64,000 nucleotides of DNA. Origin: Paraburkholderia elongata. Its GTDB lineage: Bacteria; Pseudomonadota; Gammaproteobacteria; Burkholderiales; Burkholderiaceae. The translations under genes were made by a program, and so were the position numbers. The notes below the pieces were generated by a model, which saw nothing but the letters and a program-made list of their open reading frames with translations, was not told the DNA's origin and did no database searches. Below, one piece after another: positions 54,220 to 62,868 of the stretch. The DNA lies in the NCBI RefSeq assembly GCF_013177735.1, contig NZ_WOEZ01000174.1, positions 1 through 64,000 on the forward strand. Direction: 5' to 3'. Numbering within the stretch: position 1 is the stretch's first letter; each line of letters opens with the position of its first letter.

Positions 54220-55440
54220 ATGCCGCGATTTGAATCCTTCGAACGAGGAACCCAGCGCGCTCACGCATCGAGCGTGCGCGCAACACCGTCGCGGCGTGGG
54301 CTCGCCCGTCTTGCCGCCGCACTATGTGGCGCGCTACCCGCCTTCGCACTTGCGCAGGTGAAGATCGGCCTCGTGTTGTCGCTGACCGGGCCGGCTGCAT
54401 CACTCGGTATTCCCGCGCGCGACACTGCCACGCTGCTGCCCAAGCAGATCGGCGGGCAAAGCGTCGAATACATCGTGCTCGACGACGCGTCCGACACCAC
54501 GCAGGCTGTGCAGGACACCAAGAAGCTGATCTCAGAGAATCACGTCGACGTGATCATCGGCTCGTCGATCACGCCGAATTCACTCTCGATGATCGATGTG
54601 GTTGCCGATGGCGAAACGCCGATGATCTCGCTGGCATCGTCGGCGAAAATCATCGAGCCAGTGGATGCAAAGCGCCACTGGGTATTCAAGACCCCGCAGA
54701 CCGATGCGATGATGGCCTCGGCGATCGCCGGGCATGCCAGTGCGCACGGCGTCAAAACGATCGCGTTCATCGGCCAGGCCGACGCGCTCGGCGAAACTTT
54801 CTACACTGAAGTTGCCAAGTTCGCGCAACTGCATCACATCGACATGGTGGCGAGCGAGCGCTTCAACCGCACCGATCCGAGTGTGACGGGCCAGGTCCTG
54901 AAGATTCTCGCGACCCATCCGGATGCGGTGGTGGTCGGCGCGGCCGGCACGCCCGCCGCGCTGCCGCCGAAGACGCTCAGGGAACGCGGCTACAAAGGAC
55001 TGATCTATCACAATCATGGGGTCGGCAATAACGACTTCCTGCGCGTGTGCGGCGCCGATTGCAACGGCACGTTCCTGCCCGCGAGCCCGGTGCTGGTCGC
55101 CGCGCAATTGCCAGCGGACCATCCGGCCAAACGTCTCGCGCTCGACTACATCGGGCGCTTTGAGGCATTGCGCGGACCGGGCAGCGTGTCGGCGTTCGGT
55201 TCGTACACCTGGGACGCCGGCATGCTGCTCGGCAACGCGGTACCGATCGCGCTTAAGGTGGCCGCGCCCGGCACACCGGAATTTCGCCGTGCGTTGCGCG
55301 ACGCACTGGAAGCGACGCGTGGTCTCGCGGACACCAACGGCGTGGTCAACATGAGCACCACGGATCACCTCGGACTCGATCAACGGGCGCGCGTGATGGT
55401 CGAAATCAAGAATGCGAAGTGGGTTTATCAGCCGTATTGA
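54220..55440 (+). CDS. Branched-chain amino acid-type ABC transporter substrate-binding protein
   Basis: 406 residues; GAGGAGAG lies before the ATG. The signal region about 25-45 (SRRGLARLAAALCGALPAFALAQ) starts with a twin arginine. The mature protein opens VKIGLVLSLTGPAASLGIPA, the family signature of LivJ-type receptors, and contains DDASDTTQAVQDTKKLI. It binds an amino-acid-like or aromatic ligand in the periplasm. No liv permease genes adjoin it. Confidence 0.9.
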   Translation: MPRFESFERGTQRAHASSVRATPSRRGLARLAAALCGALPAFALAQVKIGLVLSLTGPAASLGIPARDTATLLPKQIGGQSVEYIVLDDASDTTQAVQDTKKLISENHVDVIIGSSITPNSLSMIDVVADGETPMISLASSAKIIEPVDAKRHWVFKTPQTDAMMASAIAGHASAHGVKTIAFIGQADALGETFYTEVAKFAQLHHIDMVASERFNRTDPSVTGQVLKILATHPDAVVVGAAGTPAALPPKTLRERGYKGLIYHNHGVGNNDFLRVCGADCNGTFLPASPVLVAAQLPADHPAKRLALDYIGRFEALRGPGSVSAFGSYTWDAGMLLGNAVPIALKVAAPGTPEFRRALRDALEATRGLADTNGVVNMSTTDHLGLDQRARVMVEIKNAKWVYQPY

Positions 55441-55549
55441 GTTTGCGCGGGGGTTTGCGCTGACATAGCGCGGAGAATGTGTCGAATGTGCCGAATGTCC
55501 CCTTAGGGCGACGGTTTCAACGGATATACCGATAGACGGATTGCTCACC

Positions 55550-56446
55550 ATGTCTCAAGCAACACACAGTAACGACGCGTATTACGCGCACTACCAGTCG
55601 CTGCAATTGCACCGCCACCCGCACGGTGTGCTCGAAGTCGTGATGAGCGGCGAGGGCGCGAACAAAAGCGGGCTGGCCACCGCTAATGCGCGGATGCACT
55701 TCGAACTCGCCGAAATCTGGCGCGATATCGATCGGGATCCCGAAACGCGTGTCGCGATCATTCGCGGCGAGGGCAGGGGCTTTTCGGCCGGTGGCGACCT
55801 GCAACTGGTCGAAGACATGGCGACCAATTTCGAGGTCCGCGCACGCGTGTGGCGCGAGGCGCGCGATCTGGTCTACAACGTGATCAATTGCAGCAAGCCG
55901 ATCGTTTCGGCGATGCACGGTCCGGCGGTCGGCGCGGGGCTCGTGGCCGGGCTGCTCGCCGATATCTCGATTGCGGCGAAGTCGGCACGGATCATCGACG
56001 GCCATACGCGCTTGGGCGTTGCCGCCGGCGATCACGCGGCCATCGTCTGGCCGCTCCTGTGCGGCATGGCGAAGGCCAAGTATTACCTGCTGCTGTGCGA
56101 GCCGGTGAGCGGCGAGGAGGCGGAGCGGATCGGCCTCGTGTCGCTTGCCGTCGACGAAAACGATCTGCGGCCCAAAGCATTCGAAGTCGCGCAAAAACTG
56201 GCCAGCGGCTCGCAAACGGCGATTCGTTGGACCAAGTACGCGCTGAACAACTGGTTGCGCTCGGCGGGACCGGCGTTCGATGCGTCGCTGGCACTGGAAT
56301 TCATGGGGTTCGCCGGGCCGGATGTGCGCGAAGGCGTGAACTCGCTGCGCGAGCGGCGCGCGCCGGATTTTGGCGGCATGGACCCGTGGAGAGGGCCGCC
56401 GCGGCACACGCCGGGCGGCGGCGCCTCGGGCGGTGAGCGCTCCTGA
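55550..56446 (+). CDS. Enoyl-CoA hydratase/isomerase family protein
   Basis: 298 residues from the ATG at 55550. It has a crotonase fold: the first oxyanion segment is RGFSAGGDLQLVED and the second is AMHGPAVGAGLVAGLLADISIA. The usual catalytic Glu of the second helix segment is not obvious in RIIDGHTRLGVAAGDHAAIVW, where the family often has Glu; isomerase or decarboxylase activity is possible. It stands alone between a binding-protein gene and phaM. Confidence 0.9.
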   Translation: MSQATHSNDAYYAHYQSLQLHRHPHGVLEVVMSGEGANKSGLATANARMHFELAEIWRDIDRDPETRVAIIRGEGRGFSAGGDLQLVEDMATNFEVRARVWREARDLVYNVINCSKPIVSAMHGPAVGAGLVAGLLADISIAAKSARIIDGHTRLGVAAGDHAAIVWPLLCGMAKAKYYLLLCEPVSGEEAERIGLVSLAVDENDLRPKAFEVAQKLASGSQTAIRWTKYALNNWLRSAGPAFDASLALEFMGFAGPDVREGVNSLRERRAPDFGGMDPWRGPPRHTPGGGASGGERS

Positions 56447-56636
56447 AACCGGAGACTGGCGCGTATTACACAAAACCCCGCGCAAAGCCCCGCCGGTCGG
56501 CACTTGAGGTGCTGCGCGAGTGGGGCGAACAGCAGCCCAAAGTAAGCGCGGTTCGCAGCGCCACGCGCGGTATGATCGAATCAGATGCGCGCGGGATGGC
56601 GCTATTTCCTTCCCTTTATGCAGCGAGGCGACAAGC

Positions 56637-57455
56637 ATGACCGATACACCTGGCACCACGCCGCCCTTTCCCGGCTTTCCCGGTTTTCCGCCCACTGAAA
56701 TGCTCGAACAGATGTGGGGCATGATGCGTCTCTCGCCGTTCGGTTCGGCGTTTTCGGGCGCGCAGCCTGGAAGCAGTCTCGGGCCGTCGCTGTCGATGAT
56801 GTCCGACATGATGGCGCCGCTGACCAACGTCGAAGAACTCGACAAGCGCATCACCGACATGCGAGCGGTCGAGCAGTGGCTCAAGCTGAATCTAAACATG
56901 CTGCAGTCAGCCATTCAGGCGCTCGAAGTGCAGCGCGCCACGCTCGCGACGCTGCGTGCGTTCGGCGCGTTCGCGCAGTCGTCGATGGCGCAGCCGGCTT
57001 CCGCAGCGGCTGCGGCGAGTCCCGCGCAGACCGGCTGGCCGCATCCGGAGACTGCTTCGGCTTCGAACAGTACGAGCTCATCGGCCGCCGCAGAGTCGGC
57101 AACCGACGAAGGTGAGGCCGCCGCAACGCCACCGTTCGACGCCTCCGCCTGGTGGAATCTGCTGCAATCGCAGTTCAATCAGATCGCCCAGTTTGCAGTG
57201 ACGCAAGCAACTGCGGCAGCCACCGCATCAGGCGGTTCGGCGACGGACTCGCCGGGTGCGGCGAGCGTTTCGGCATCGACAAAGGACGCGGCTGACACGG
57301 ATGACGCGGATGACGTGGCGGATGAGGCCGCCGCAGACGCAGGGCCCGCAACCAAACGGCCGGCAGCGAAGCGGGCCGCGACGTCAACTTCAATGTCCGC
57401 GAAACGCGCAGGCAGTTCGGGCGCCGCCCCGCGAGCGACCAAAAAGTCTGTTTAA
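56637..57455 (+). CDS. phaM: PhaM-like polyhydroxyalkanoate granule protein
   Basis: 272 residues from the ATG at 56637, with GAGGCGAC upstream. The conserved N-terminal half is FPGFPPTEMLEQMWGMMRL, then NVEELDKRITDMRAVEQWLKLNLNML, the PhaM-type segment. An Ala/Ser/Asp-rich linker follows. The C-terminus is basic with Ala/Lys motifs (TKRPAAKRAA; RATKKSV) like the DNA-binding tail of Ralstonia PhaM. In that species PhaM activates PHA synthase and tethers granules to the nucleoid. No phaCAB or phasin genes are in the window. Confidence 0.82.
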   Translation: MTDTPGTTPPFPGFPGFPPTEMLEQMWGMMRLSPFGSAFSGAQPGSSLGPSLSMMSDMMAPLTNVEELDKRITDMRAVEQWLKLNLNMLQSAIQALEVQRATLATLRAFGAFAQSSMAQPASAAAAASPAQTGWPHPETASASNSTSSSAAAESATDEGEAAATPPFDASAWWNLLQSQFNQIAQFAVTQATAAATASGGSATDSPGAASVSASTKDAADTDDADDVADEAAADAGPATKRPAAKRAATSTSMSAKRAGSSGAAPRATKKSV

Positions 57456-58040
57456 CGGCAGGAATGAAACCGGGCAGCGCGACCCGTGCGACGACGGCGC
57501 AAAGCCCGGCGGACCGGCGGTGCAAGCGAAGAGAATTCGCCGCCTGTCATGGTTTTGACGCCGATCGTCGGCCAAACTCTACGAATCGGGTAGTTTATTG
57601 AGAGAGGTCAATCAGGCACCGGAATTGCGGCTGGTAATGCACGGGATCCGTAAAGTCAGCGTGCTATCATTGTGTAAGCTTTATTTGGCTTTTGGGCGTG
57701 CGCTGAAAACAACCAATCCAGCCGCCCTTGCTCCATTCGCCGCCGGTACCCCCGGCGCAGGGCTGGACGGTGCGGATTCACCGCAAACTGGCTCGACCTC
57801 AGGCATAGGGTATCCCTCACCCATGGTTGGCCGCGCAGCGCGTAACTTCTGGTTAGCAGCGCCGCGCAAACGCCTGGACTTCTTTGCTGCCCGGTGCATC
57901 TAGGCGGCCGATTACCGCGTAAAATTGAATGCTTGGCCGATAAACGAGGCACAAAACGGTGCGTTTCGTTCGTCATCAGTAAAAGTACTACACGTAGTAG
58001 TGACAGACACAGACAGTATGCGCAGAACAGGGGTGGGACT
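57456..58040. other. Unexplained 585-bp region upstream of the desaturase-like gene
   Basis: No convincing gene on either strand. From about 57655 to 57900 there is a GC-rich block with several local inverted repeats: TGCGG-ATTCA-CCGCA; a GCCGG/CCGGC hairpin near 57745; and CCAGCC pairing with GGCTGG around it. TATCAT at 57662-57667 could be a -10 box before this block. It may be a structured leader or small RNA gene. I could not match it to a riboswitch or housekeeping RNA. Confidence 0.45.
57986..57999. promoter_or_regulatory. Palindromic operator candidate before the desaturase-like gene
   Basis: TACTAC-AC-GTAGTA, a perfect 14-bp dyad, lies 41 bp upstream of the ATG at 58041, where a repressor would overlap the transcription start. 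Fatty-acid desaturase genes are often controlled by TetR-type repressors; which protein binds here is unknown. Confidence 0.45.
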
Positions 58041-58913
58041 ATGAACACCATGCTTTATCCGGAACTTTATAAATCGCTCGAATCCGTTCGATGGGACATG
58101 GAGAAAGACATTCCTTGGGACAAGTTCGATGCATCGCTATTGACCGACGAGCAGGCCGCGACGATCAAGATGAATGCGATCACCGAATGGTCGGCGTTGC
58201 CCGCCACGGAAATGTTTCTGCGTGACAACCATCACGACAGCGATTTCTCCGCATTTATGAGCGTGTGGTTCTTCGAGGAACAGAAGCATTCGCTGGTGCT
58301 GATGGAATATCTGCGCCGCTTCAAGCCGGAAATGTGCCCGACCGAAGAAGAACTGCACGCCGTGCGCTTCGAATTCGACCCGGCGCCGCCGCTCGAAACG
58401 CTGATGCTGCACTTCTGCGGCGAAATCCGCCTGAATCACTGGTATCGCCGTGCTGCCGAATGGCACACCGAGCCGGTCATCAAGGCCATCTACGAAACCA
58501 TTTCGCGCGACGAAGCGCGTCATGGTGGCGCGTATCTGCGCTACATGAAGAAAGCGATGACGCAAACCGGCGACATCGCGCGTGCTGCGTTCGCCAAGAT
58601 CGGCGTCCTGATGGCATCGGCGCGCCGCACGGAAAAGCCGCTGCACCCCACGAACCTGCACGTGAATCAGGCGCTGTTCCCGCGCGACACGATTCAATCG
58701 CGTCTGCCGGATCCGGAATGGCTCGAGCGCTGGCTCGACGAGCAGATCCGTTTCGACGACGGCTGGGAAAAGAAAGTGGTCGAGCGGATTCTGCACAACC
58801 TGTCGATTCTGTTCGAGCGCACGTTCAATACCGCGCAGGAATTGAACCGGTATCGCAAGGAAGTCGTCGCGCGCTTGCAGGCCGATCAGAAATCGGCTGA
58901 ACAGCCGGCTTGA
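58041..58913 (+). CDS. Ferritin-like diiron protein, acyl-ACP desaturase-like
   Basis: 290 residues from the ATG at 58041, with a GGGGTGGGA purine stretch upstream. It is a four-helix ferritin-like protein with two metal motifs of the ExxH type: EEQKHS (about residue 80) and DEARHGG (about 157), plus Glu residues in ATEMFLRD and FCGEIRLNHWY. This matches the diiron set of acyl-ACP desaturase relatives. It might introduce a double bond into an acyl chain or hydroxylate another substrate. It is followed by a strong terminator. Confidence 0.85.
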   Translation: MNTMLYPELYKSLESVRWDMEKDIPWDKFDASLLTDEQAATIKMNAITEWSALPATEMFLRDNHHDSDFSAFMSVWFFEEQKHSLVLMEYLRRFKPEMCPTEEELHAVRFEFDPAPPLETLMLHFCGEIRLNHWYRRAAEWHTEPVIKAIYETISRDEARHGGAYLRYMKKAMTQTGDIARAAFAKIGVLMASARRTEKPLHPTNLHVNQALFPRDTIQSRLPDPEWLERWLDEQIRFDDGWEKKVVERILHNLSILFERTFNTAQELNRYRKEVVARLQADQKSAEQPA

Positions 58914-58937
58914 TGGTTTAAGGTTTCAGGTTTCAGG

Positions 58938-58973
58938 AACGGCCCGGCAAGCGTGAGCTTGCCGGGCCGTTTT
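58938..58973 (+). terminator. Rho-independent terminator after the desaturase-like gene
   Basis: AACGGCCCGGCAAGC (58938-58952) and GCTTGCCGGGCCGTT (58957-58971) form a perfect 15-bp stem with loop GTGA, followed by TT. The gene stop is 25 bp upstream. Confidence 0.88.
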
Positions 58974-59033
58974 GCTTCATGCCGCTCGCCGTGTATCGTA
59001 GCGGCACTTCTTTTTTTCTTTTGCGACTCCATC

Positions 59034-59516
59034 ATGGCCGCCACTTTTGAACGCAAGATTTTTACGCTCGATGCGCTGGTGAAGCTTCGGGCTTCGATGC
59101 CCGCGCCGGTTGTATTTACCAACGGGGTGTTCGACATCCTGCATCGCGGACATGTGACTTATCTAGCCGACGCCAAAGCGCTCGGCGCTTGCCTGATTGT
59201 CGGTGTCAATAGCGATGCTTCAGTGCGCATGCTAGGCAAAGGGGATGACCGGCCGATCAATAACGAGGCCGATCGGATGGCTTTGCTCGCTGCTCTGGAG
59301 AGTGTGGATTACGTGGTGTGCTTTGGCGAGAAGACGCCCGTGGAGCTGATTTCGGCGCTGCGGCCGGATGTGCTCGTCAAAGGCGGCGACTACGACATGG
59401 ATACTTTGCCCGAATCGGCCATTGTGCGGGGATGGGGCGGCAAGGCTTTGGCGATTCCCTTCGAGCACGAGCGCTCGACCACCGCGTTATTGAGGAAGGT
59501 TCGCGCGCAAGGGTGA
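59034..59516 (+). CDS. rfaE2: D-glycero-beta-D-manno-heptose 1-phosphate adenylyltransferase
   Basis: 160 residues from the ATG at 59034. It is a nucleotidyltransferase with FTNGVFDILHRGHVTYL, where His37-x-x-His40 is the HxGH motif, and a late GWGGKALAIPFEHERSTTALL. It corresponds to the C-terminal domain of E. coli HldE, here a separate protein as in Burkholderia. It adds ADP to heptose-1-phosphate for the lipopolysaccharide inner core. Confidence 0.94.
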   Translation: MAATFERKIFTLDALVKLRASMPAPVVFTNGVFDILHRGHVTYLADAKALGACLIVGVNSDASVRMLGKGDDRPINNEADRMALLAALESVDYVVCFGEKTPVELISALRPDVLVKGGDYDMDTLPESAIVRGWGGKALAIPFEHERSTTALLRKVRAQG

Positions 59517-59617
59517 TGTGTTTGTCCGGGCGGCGCTTTTTTCTCTTCGCCGAAGCTGAGCGCAGTGCTCGGGATCGGCACTACTTCTAGCACCAGTCAG
59601 CACCTTCCACCGCTTCT

Positions 59618-59857
59618 TTACTGCGGCAGCGCCGATGCCGCTATCGGCGCCGTCGGCGCCGGGCCGCCTACGATCGCCTGGTCGGCGGCTTCGGCTGCGG
59701 TGACGGGTTGCACCTTTAACCACTCCGCATGGAACTGGCGGTTCAGGTGGTTCGGTTCGCGGCTGCCGGCTGTGGGCGTCGGACCGAATACGCCACGCAT
59801 CGCGACGAATGCCAGCATGTTGGCAAGAAACAATATGGCGATCAGCCAGCGCAGCAT
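59618..59857 (-). CDS. Small membrane-anchored hypothetical protein
   Basis: 79 residues. One N-terminal membrane helix (MLRWLIAILFLANMLAFVAM) is followed by a short periplasmic part (FGPTPTAGSREPNHLNRQFH) and an Ala/Pro tail. Similar proteins next to coaX in Burkholderia carry a SPOR domain at the C-terminus as I recall; here none is present, so the protein may be a shortened form. It lies about 50 bp after coaX in the same direction. Confidence 0.72.
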   Translation of the reverse strand: MLRWLIAILFLANMLAFVAMRGVFGPTPTAGSREPNHLNRQFHAEWLKVQPVTAAEAADQAIVGGPAPTAPIAASALPQ

Positions 59858-59910
59858 TGTTAGTATTCCCCGTCGATAAGTTCGGTCGCTGTTATCCGTG
59901 TGGCCGCGGC

Positions 59911-60726
59911 TCAGGCGTCGCGCTCCGTCGCGCGTTCGGCAGCAATCAGCGCAAGCCCAGACAGCACCAGCGAATCGTGGCGAGTATGCGGCACTTTAAG
60001 CGCGCTTGTCACTTCGTCCACGGCGCCCCCGCTCACCACCAGGCGCACCGGCACCTGCCATTCGTCCTGCAAGTCGCGCCACGTGCGCTCGATCAAACCG
60101 GCTTGCGCCAACGTGCAACCGGCCGACAACGAGCGCTGCGTATCGGTCGCGAAGAACGGGCCGTGACGTTCTCGATCAGACGTGGCGTTGGCGTCGAGCA
60201 AGCCGCGCGCCGCGTTGGCGTCGAGCGTCGGCAGTTGCGCCGTGTGCTCGCCTAGCGAGCGCATCATCAAGGTCCAGCCCGGCGCAATCAGGCCGCCGAC
60301 AAAGCAGCCGTCCGCACGCAATGCTTCAAGCGTGGTCGCCGTGCCGAACGTCGCAATGAGCAGATTCTCACCGGGAAACGCCGCGTGCGCGCCAATCAGG
60401 CCGGCCCAACGATCGCTGCCGAGTGTATGCGGTGTCGTGTAGCTATTGGTCACGCCGCATTGCTGCGCGCAGGCGCGGATCGTCGTGAGCGGCAGTTGCG
60501 GCCAGTGAGCGTCGAGTAGTGCGGCAATCCGCGCCGCGACACTTTCGCCCGCGACGTTCGATAGCCATGCGCTGCCCGGTGCCGGCAAATTCGACCAGTC
60601 GGGTTGGTCAGCGCCGCCGTGCGCGAGCGCGCCGGCCGCGATTTGCGTGCCGTCCGGCTGGACCAGCGTCCACTTGATTCGGCTATTGCCCGCGTCGATC
60701 AACAGATAAGGCGCACCGCTCGTCAT
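59911..60726 (-). CDS. coaX: Type III pantothenate kinase
   Basis: 271 residues. It has an ASKHA-fold kinase opening, LLIDAGNSRIKWTLV, with the metal Asp11. LGSDRWAGLIGAHA and ATFGTATTLEAL carry the other family motifs. It phosphorylates pantothenate as the first step of coenzyme A synthesis and is typically insensitive to CoA feedback. It overlaps the end of birA by 4 bp, so the two are translationally coupled. Confidence 0.96.
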   Translation of the reverse strand: MTSGAPYLLIDAGNSRIKWTLVQPDGTQIAAGALAHGGADQPDWSNLPAPGSAWLSNVAGESVAARIAALLDAHWPQLPLTTIRACAQQCGVTNSYTTPHTLGSDRWAGLIGAHAAFPGENLLIATFGTATTLEALRADGCFVGGLIAPGWTLMMRSLGEHTAQLPTLDANAARGLLDANATSDRERHGPFFATDTQRSLSAGCTLAQAGLIERTWRDLQDEWQVPVRLVVSGGAVDEVTSALKVPHTRHDSLVLSGLALIAAERATERDA

Positions 60727-61628
60727 GCAGCACCGTCGGCCAGACGCAGCGAGACGTCACCGGTTGCGACGGTCAGACGGCCCGCCGCCGTGTTGAGCAG
60801 CAGTTGCCCGCGCTCGTCGACGCCCGCCGCCACGCCGCGCGCCAGCTCTTGACCTTGCTCCAGTAGCACGACTTCGCGGCCCGCGTAGGCGTGCACGGCG
60901 TTCCAGCGCGCCTGGAACGGTGCGAAGCCTTCGGCGCCGAAGCGCTGCAACGCGGGTTCGAGCGCGCTCAGTTCCGCCGCCAGTGTATCGGTGAGGTTCG
61001 CATTCGGCAGCGCGCGTTGCAGCGCGGTCGGCACGGTGCCGCGCGCTTGCGCCGGCACGTCCGCGTTCAGCGCGCTGACCTTGGCGGCGAGTTCGTCCGC
61101 GCCCTTCACATTGGTGCCGATACCGATCACCACGGCGCTCGCGTCATCCGTGCTCCACGCGGTTTCGATCAGGATGCCGGCCAACTTGTCGCCTTCGAGC
61201 AGGACGTCGTTCGGCCACTTCAGCGCAATCTGTCCGGGGCCGGCAACCGGCAACGAACGCAGCCCGTCGACCAGCGCCACGCCTACTGCGAGGCTCAAAC
61301 CCGCCAGCCCTTCGAGCGGGCGCGGCAACACGCATGCCACCGAAAACAGCAGCGCATTGCCCGGCTCCGCATACCATGGGCGGCCACGGCGGCCGCGGCC
61401 CGCGGTTTGCAGATACGCGACCCGCACGATCGGCCGCGGCAGCGCGCCAGCTTTGCGCGGCAATGCCTTGACGCGCGTCATCAGGTCGGCGTTGGTCGAG
61501 CCGGTTTCCTCGACGATTTCGATCGGCCAGTCATGCGCGTGCGGACCGAATAGCGCAACGGCGCGCTCGCGGTCGATGCGCCAGTCGGAAGCCGCGGCGG
61601 CTTGGGGTGGGGTCTTGGAGGCGTTCAT
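60723..61628 (-). CDS. birA: Biotin-[acetyl-CoA-carboxylase] ligase lacking a DNA-binding domain
   Basis: 301 residues. The catalytic core has TGSTNADLM, the biotin-binding loop GRGRRG (77-82) and Lys137 in KWPNDVLLEGDKLAGIL. The C-terminal SH3-like domain is EVVLLEQGQELARGVAAGVDE. Only about 35 residues precede the core, too few for the winged helix of E. coli BirA, so this protein can attach biotin but probably cannot repress the biotin operon directly. It is divergent from the ABC permease gene. Confidence 0.95.
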   Translation of the reverse strand: MNASKTPPQAAAASDWRIDRERAVALFGPHAHDWPIEIVEETGSTNADLMTRVKALPRKAGALPRPIVRVAYLQTAGRGRRGRPWYAEPGNALLFSVACVLPRPLEGLAGLSLAVGVALVDGLRSLPVAGPGQIALKWPNDVLLEGDKLAGILIETAWSTDDASAVVIGIGTNVKGADELAAKVSALNADVPAQARGTVPTALQRALPNANLTDTLAAELSALEPALQRFGAEGFAPFQARWNAVHAYAGREVVLLEQGQELARGVAAGVDERGQLLLNTAAGRLTVATGDVSLRLADGAA

Positions 61629-61698
61629 GTCTCATATTGTAGCCACAGCGAACGCTGCGAGCCCGCGAGCACAGTTCATCCGCCGCGCCTTCGTTACA

Positions 61699-62868
61699 AT
61701 GACCCCTAATCCGATAACCAGATTGCAGCGATCCTTGAACGACGACACTCCGCCCGGCCTTGAAGTCGCGGCAGGCAGCCAAGGCAAGATCGTCCGGCTC
61801 TCGGGCCAGTGGACGGCGCTCGCGCTCGCGCGAGACAAAGCTACCGGCCACGTGATTCCTCTGTTGCACTCGCTGCTCGGCGCTGAAGGCATCCGCCAAT
61901 GGGACCTGTCGCGTATCGACCGGATGGACCACGTCGGCGGCCAGGCACTGTGGCGCGTGTGGGGCCACAAGATGCCCCCGGACACCACGCTCACCGATAC
62001 GCAACGCGACATTTTCGAGCGCATCGCACTGCTCGACACGGCGCGTGAAAAGGTCGAGCCGGTGATCAAGTTTGATCCGTTTACCCGGCTGGGCCTCGCG
62101 ATCTTCTCGTTCTTCGAGCACCTGTACGGCGGATTCGGCATGCTCGGGCAGGTCGTGCTCGATCTCCTCGCGATCCTGCGCAAACCGAAAATCACGCCAT
62201 GGACCGAAATCTCCGCGAACGTCTATAACGCTGGCACCAAGGCGTTGCCGATCACCGCGCTGGTCGCGTTCCTGATCGGCATCGTGCTGAGCTATCTGTC
62301 GGCGCAGCAACTACGGCTCTTTGGCGCGAATCAGTACATCGTCAATATTCTCGGGCTTTCGGTGATTCGCGAACTGGGGCCGGTGCTGTCGGCGATTCTG
62401 GTGGCGGGTCGTTCGGGCTCGGCGATTACCGCGCAGATCGGCGTGATGCGCGTCACCGAAGAACTCGACGCCATGCGCGTGATGGGCATCCCGCACGGCC
62501 TGCGGCTGATTTTGCCGCGCGTGGTCGCGCTCGGCGTCGCCATGCCGCTCCTCGTGATGTGGACCAACATCATTGCGTTGACCGGCGGCGCGGTCGCCGC
62601 GAAGATCGTGCTCGGCATCGACATGAGCTACTTCGCGCGCGCCTTGCCGAGTGTGGTGCCGGTTGCGAACTTGTGGATCGGCCTTGGCAAGGGCGTAGCG
62701 TTCGGCATGCTGATCGCGATCGTCGGCTGTCACTTCGGCTTCCGTATCAAGGCCAATTCGCAAAGCCTCGGCGAAGGTACGACGACCTCGGTGGTGACCT
62801 CGATCACCATCGTGATTCTCGCGGACGCGGTGTTCGCGATTCTCTTCCAGAACGTGGGGCTAGGATGA
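61699..62868 (+). CDS. MlaE-type ABC transporter permease with N-terminal STAS-like domain
   Basis: 389 residues from the ATG at 61699. The first ~110 residues are soluble and STAS-like (GKIVRLSGQWTALAL; WDLSRIDRMDHVGGQALWRVW). The MlaE/YrbE membrane domain follows with five to six helices and the motif LGPVLSAILVAGRSGSAITAQIG. MlaE proteins move phospholipids between membranes together with an ATPase and an MCE protein. The fused STAS-like part would replace a separate MlaB. Its stop overlaps the ATPase start (ATGA). Confidence 0.93.
   Translation: MTPNPITRLQRSLNDDTPPGLEVAAGSQGKIVRLSGQWTALALARDKATGHVIPLLHSLLGAEGIRQWDLSRIDRMDHVGGQALWRVWGHKMPPDTTLTDTQRDIFERIALLDTAREKVEPVIKFDPFTRLGLAIFSFFEHLYGGFGMLGQVVLDLLAILRKPKITPWTEISANVYNAGTKALPITALVAFLIGIVLSYLSAQQLRLFGANQYIVNILGLSVIRELGPVLSAILVAGRSGSAITAQIGVMRVTEELDAMRVMGIPHGLRLILPRVVALGVAMPLLVMWTNIIALTGGAVAAKIVLGIDMSYFARALPSVVPVANLWIGLGKGVAFGMLIAIVGCHFGFRIKANSQSLGEGTTTSVVTSITIVILADAVFAILFQNVGLG

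Noticed and set aside
57598..57903. 101-codon frame and a possible tmRNA, RNase P or 6S RNA before the desaturase-like gene
   Set aside because: The protein has no coding character, and I could not find conserved elements of these RNAs on either strand; kept only as an unexplained structured region.
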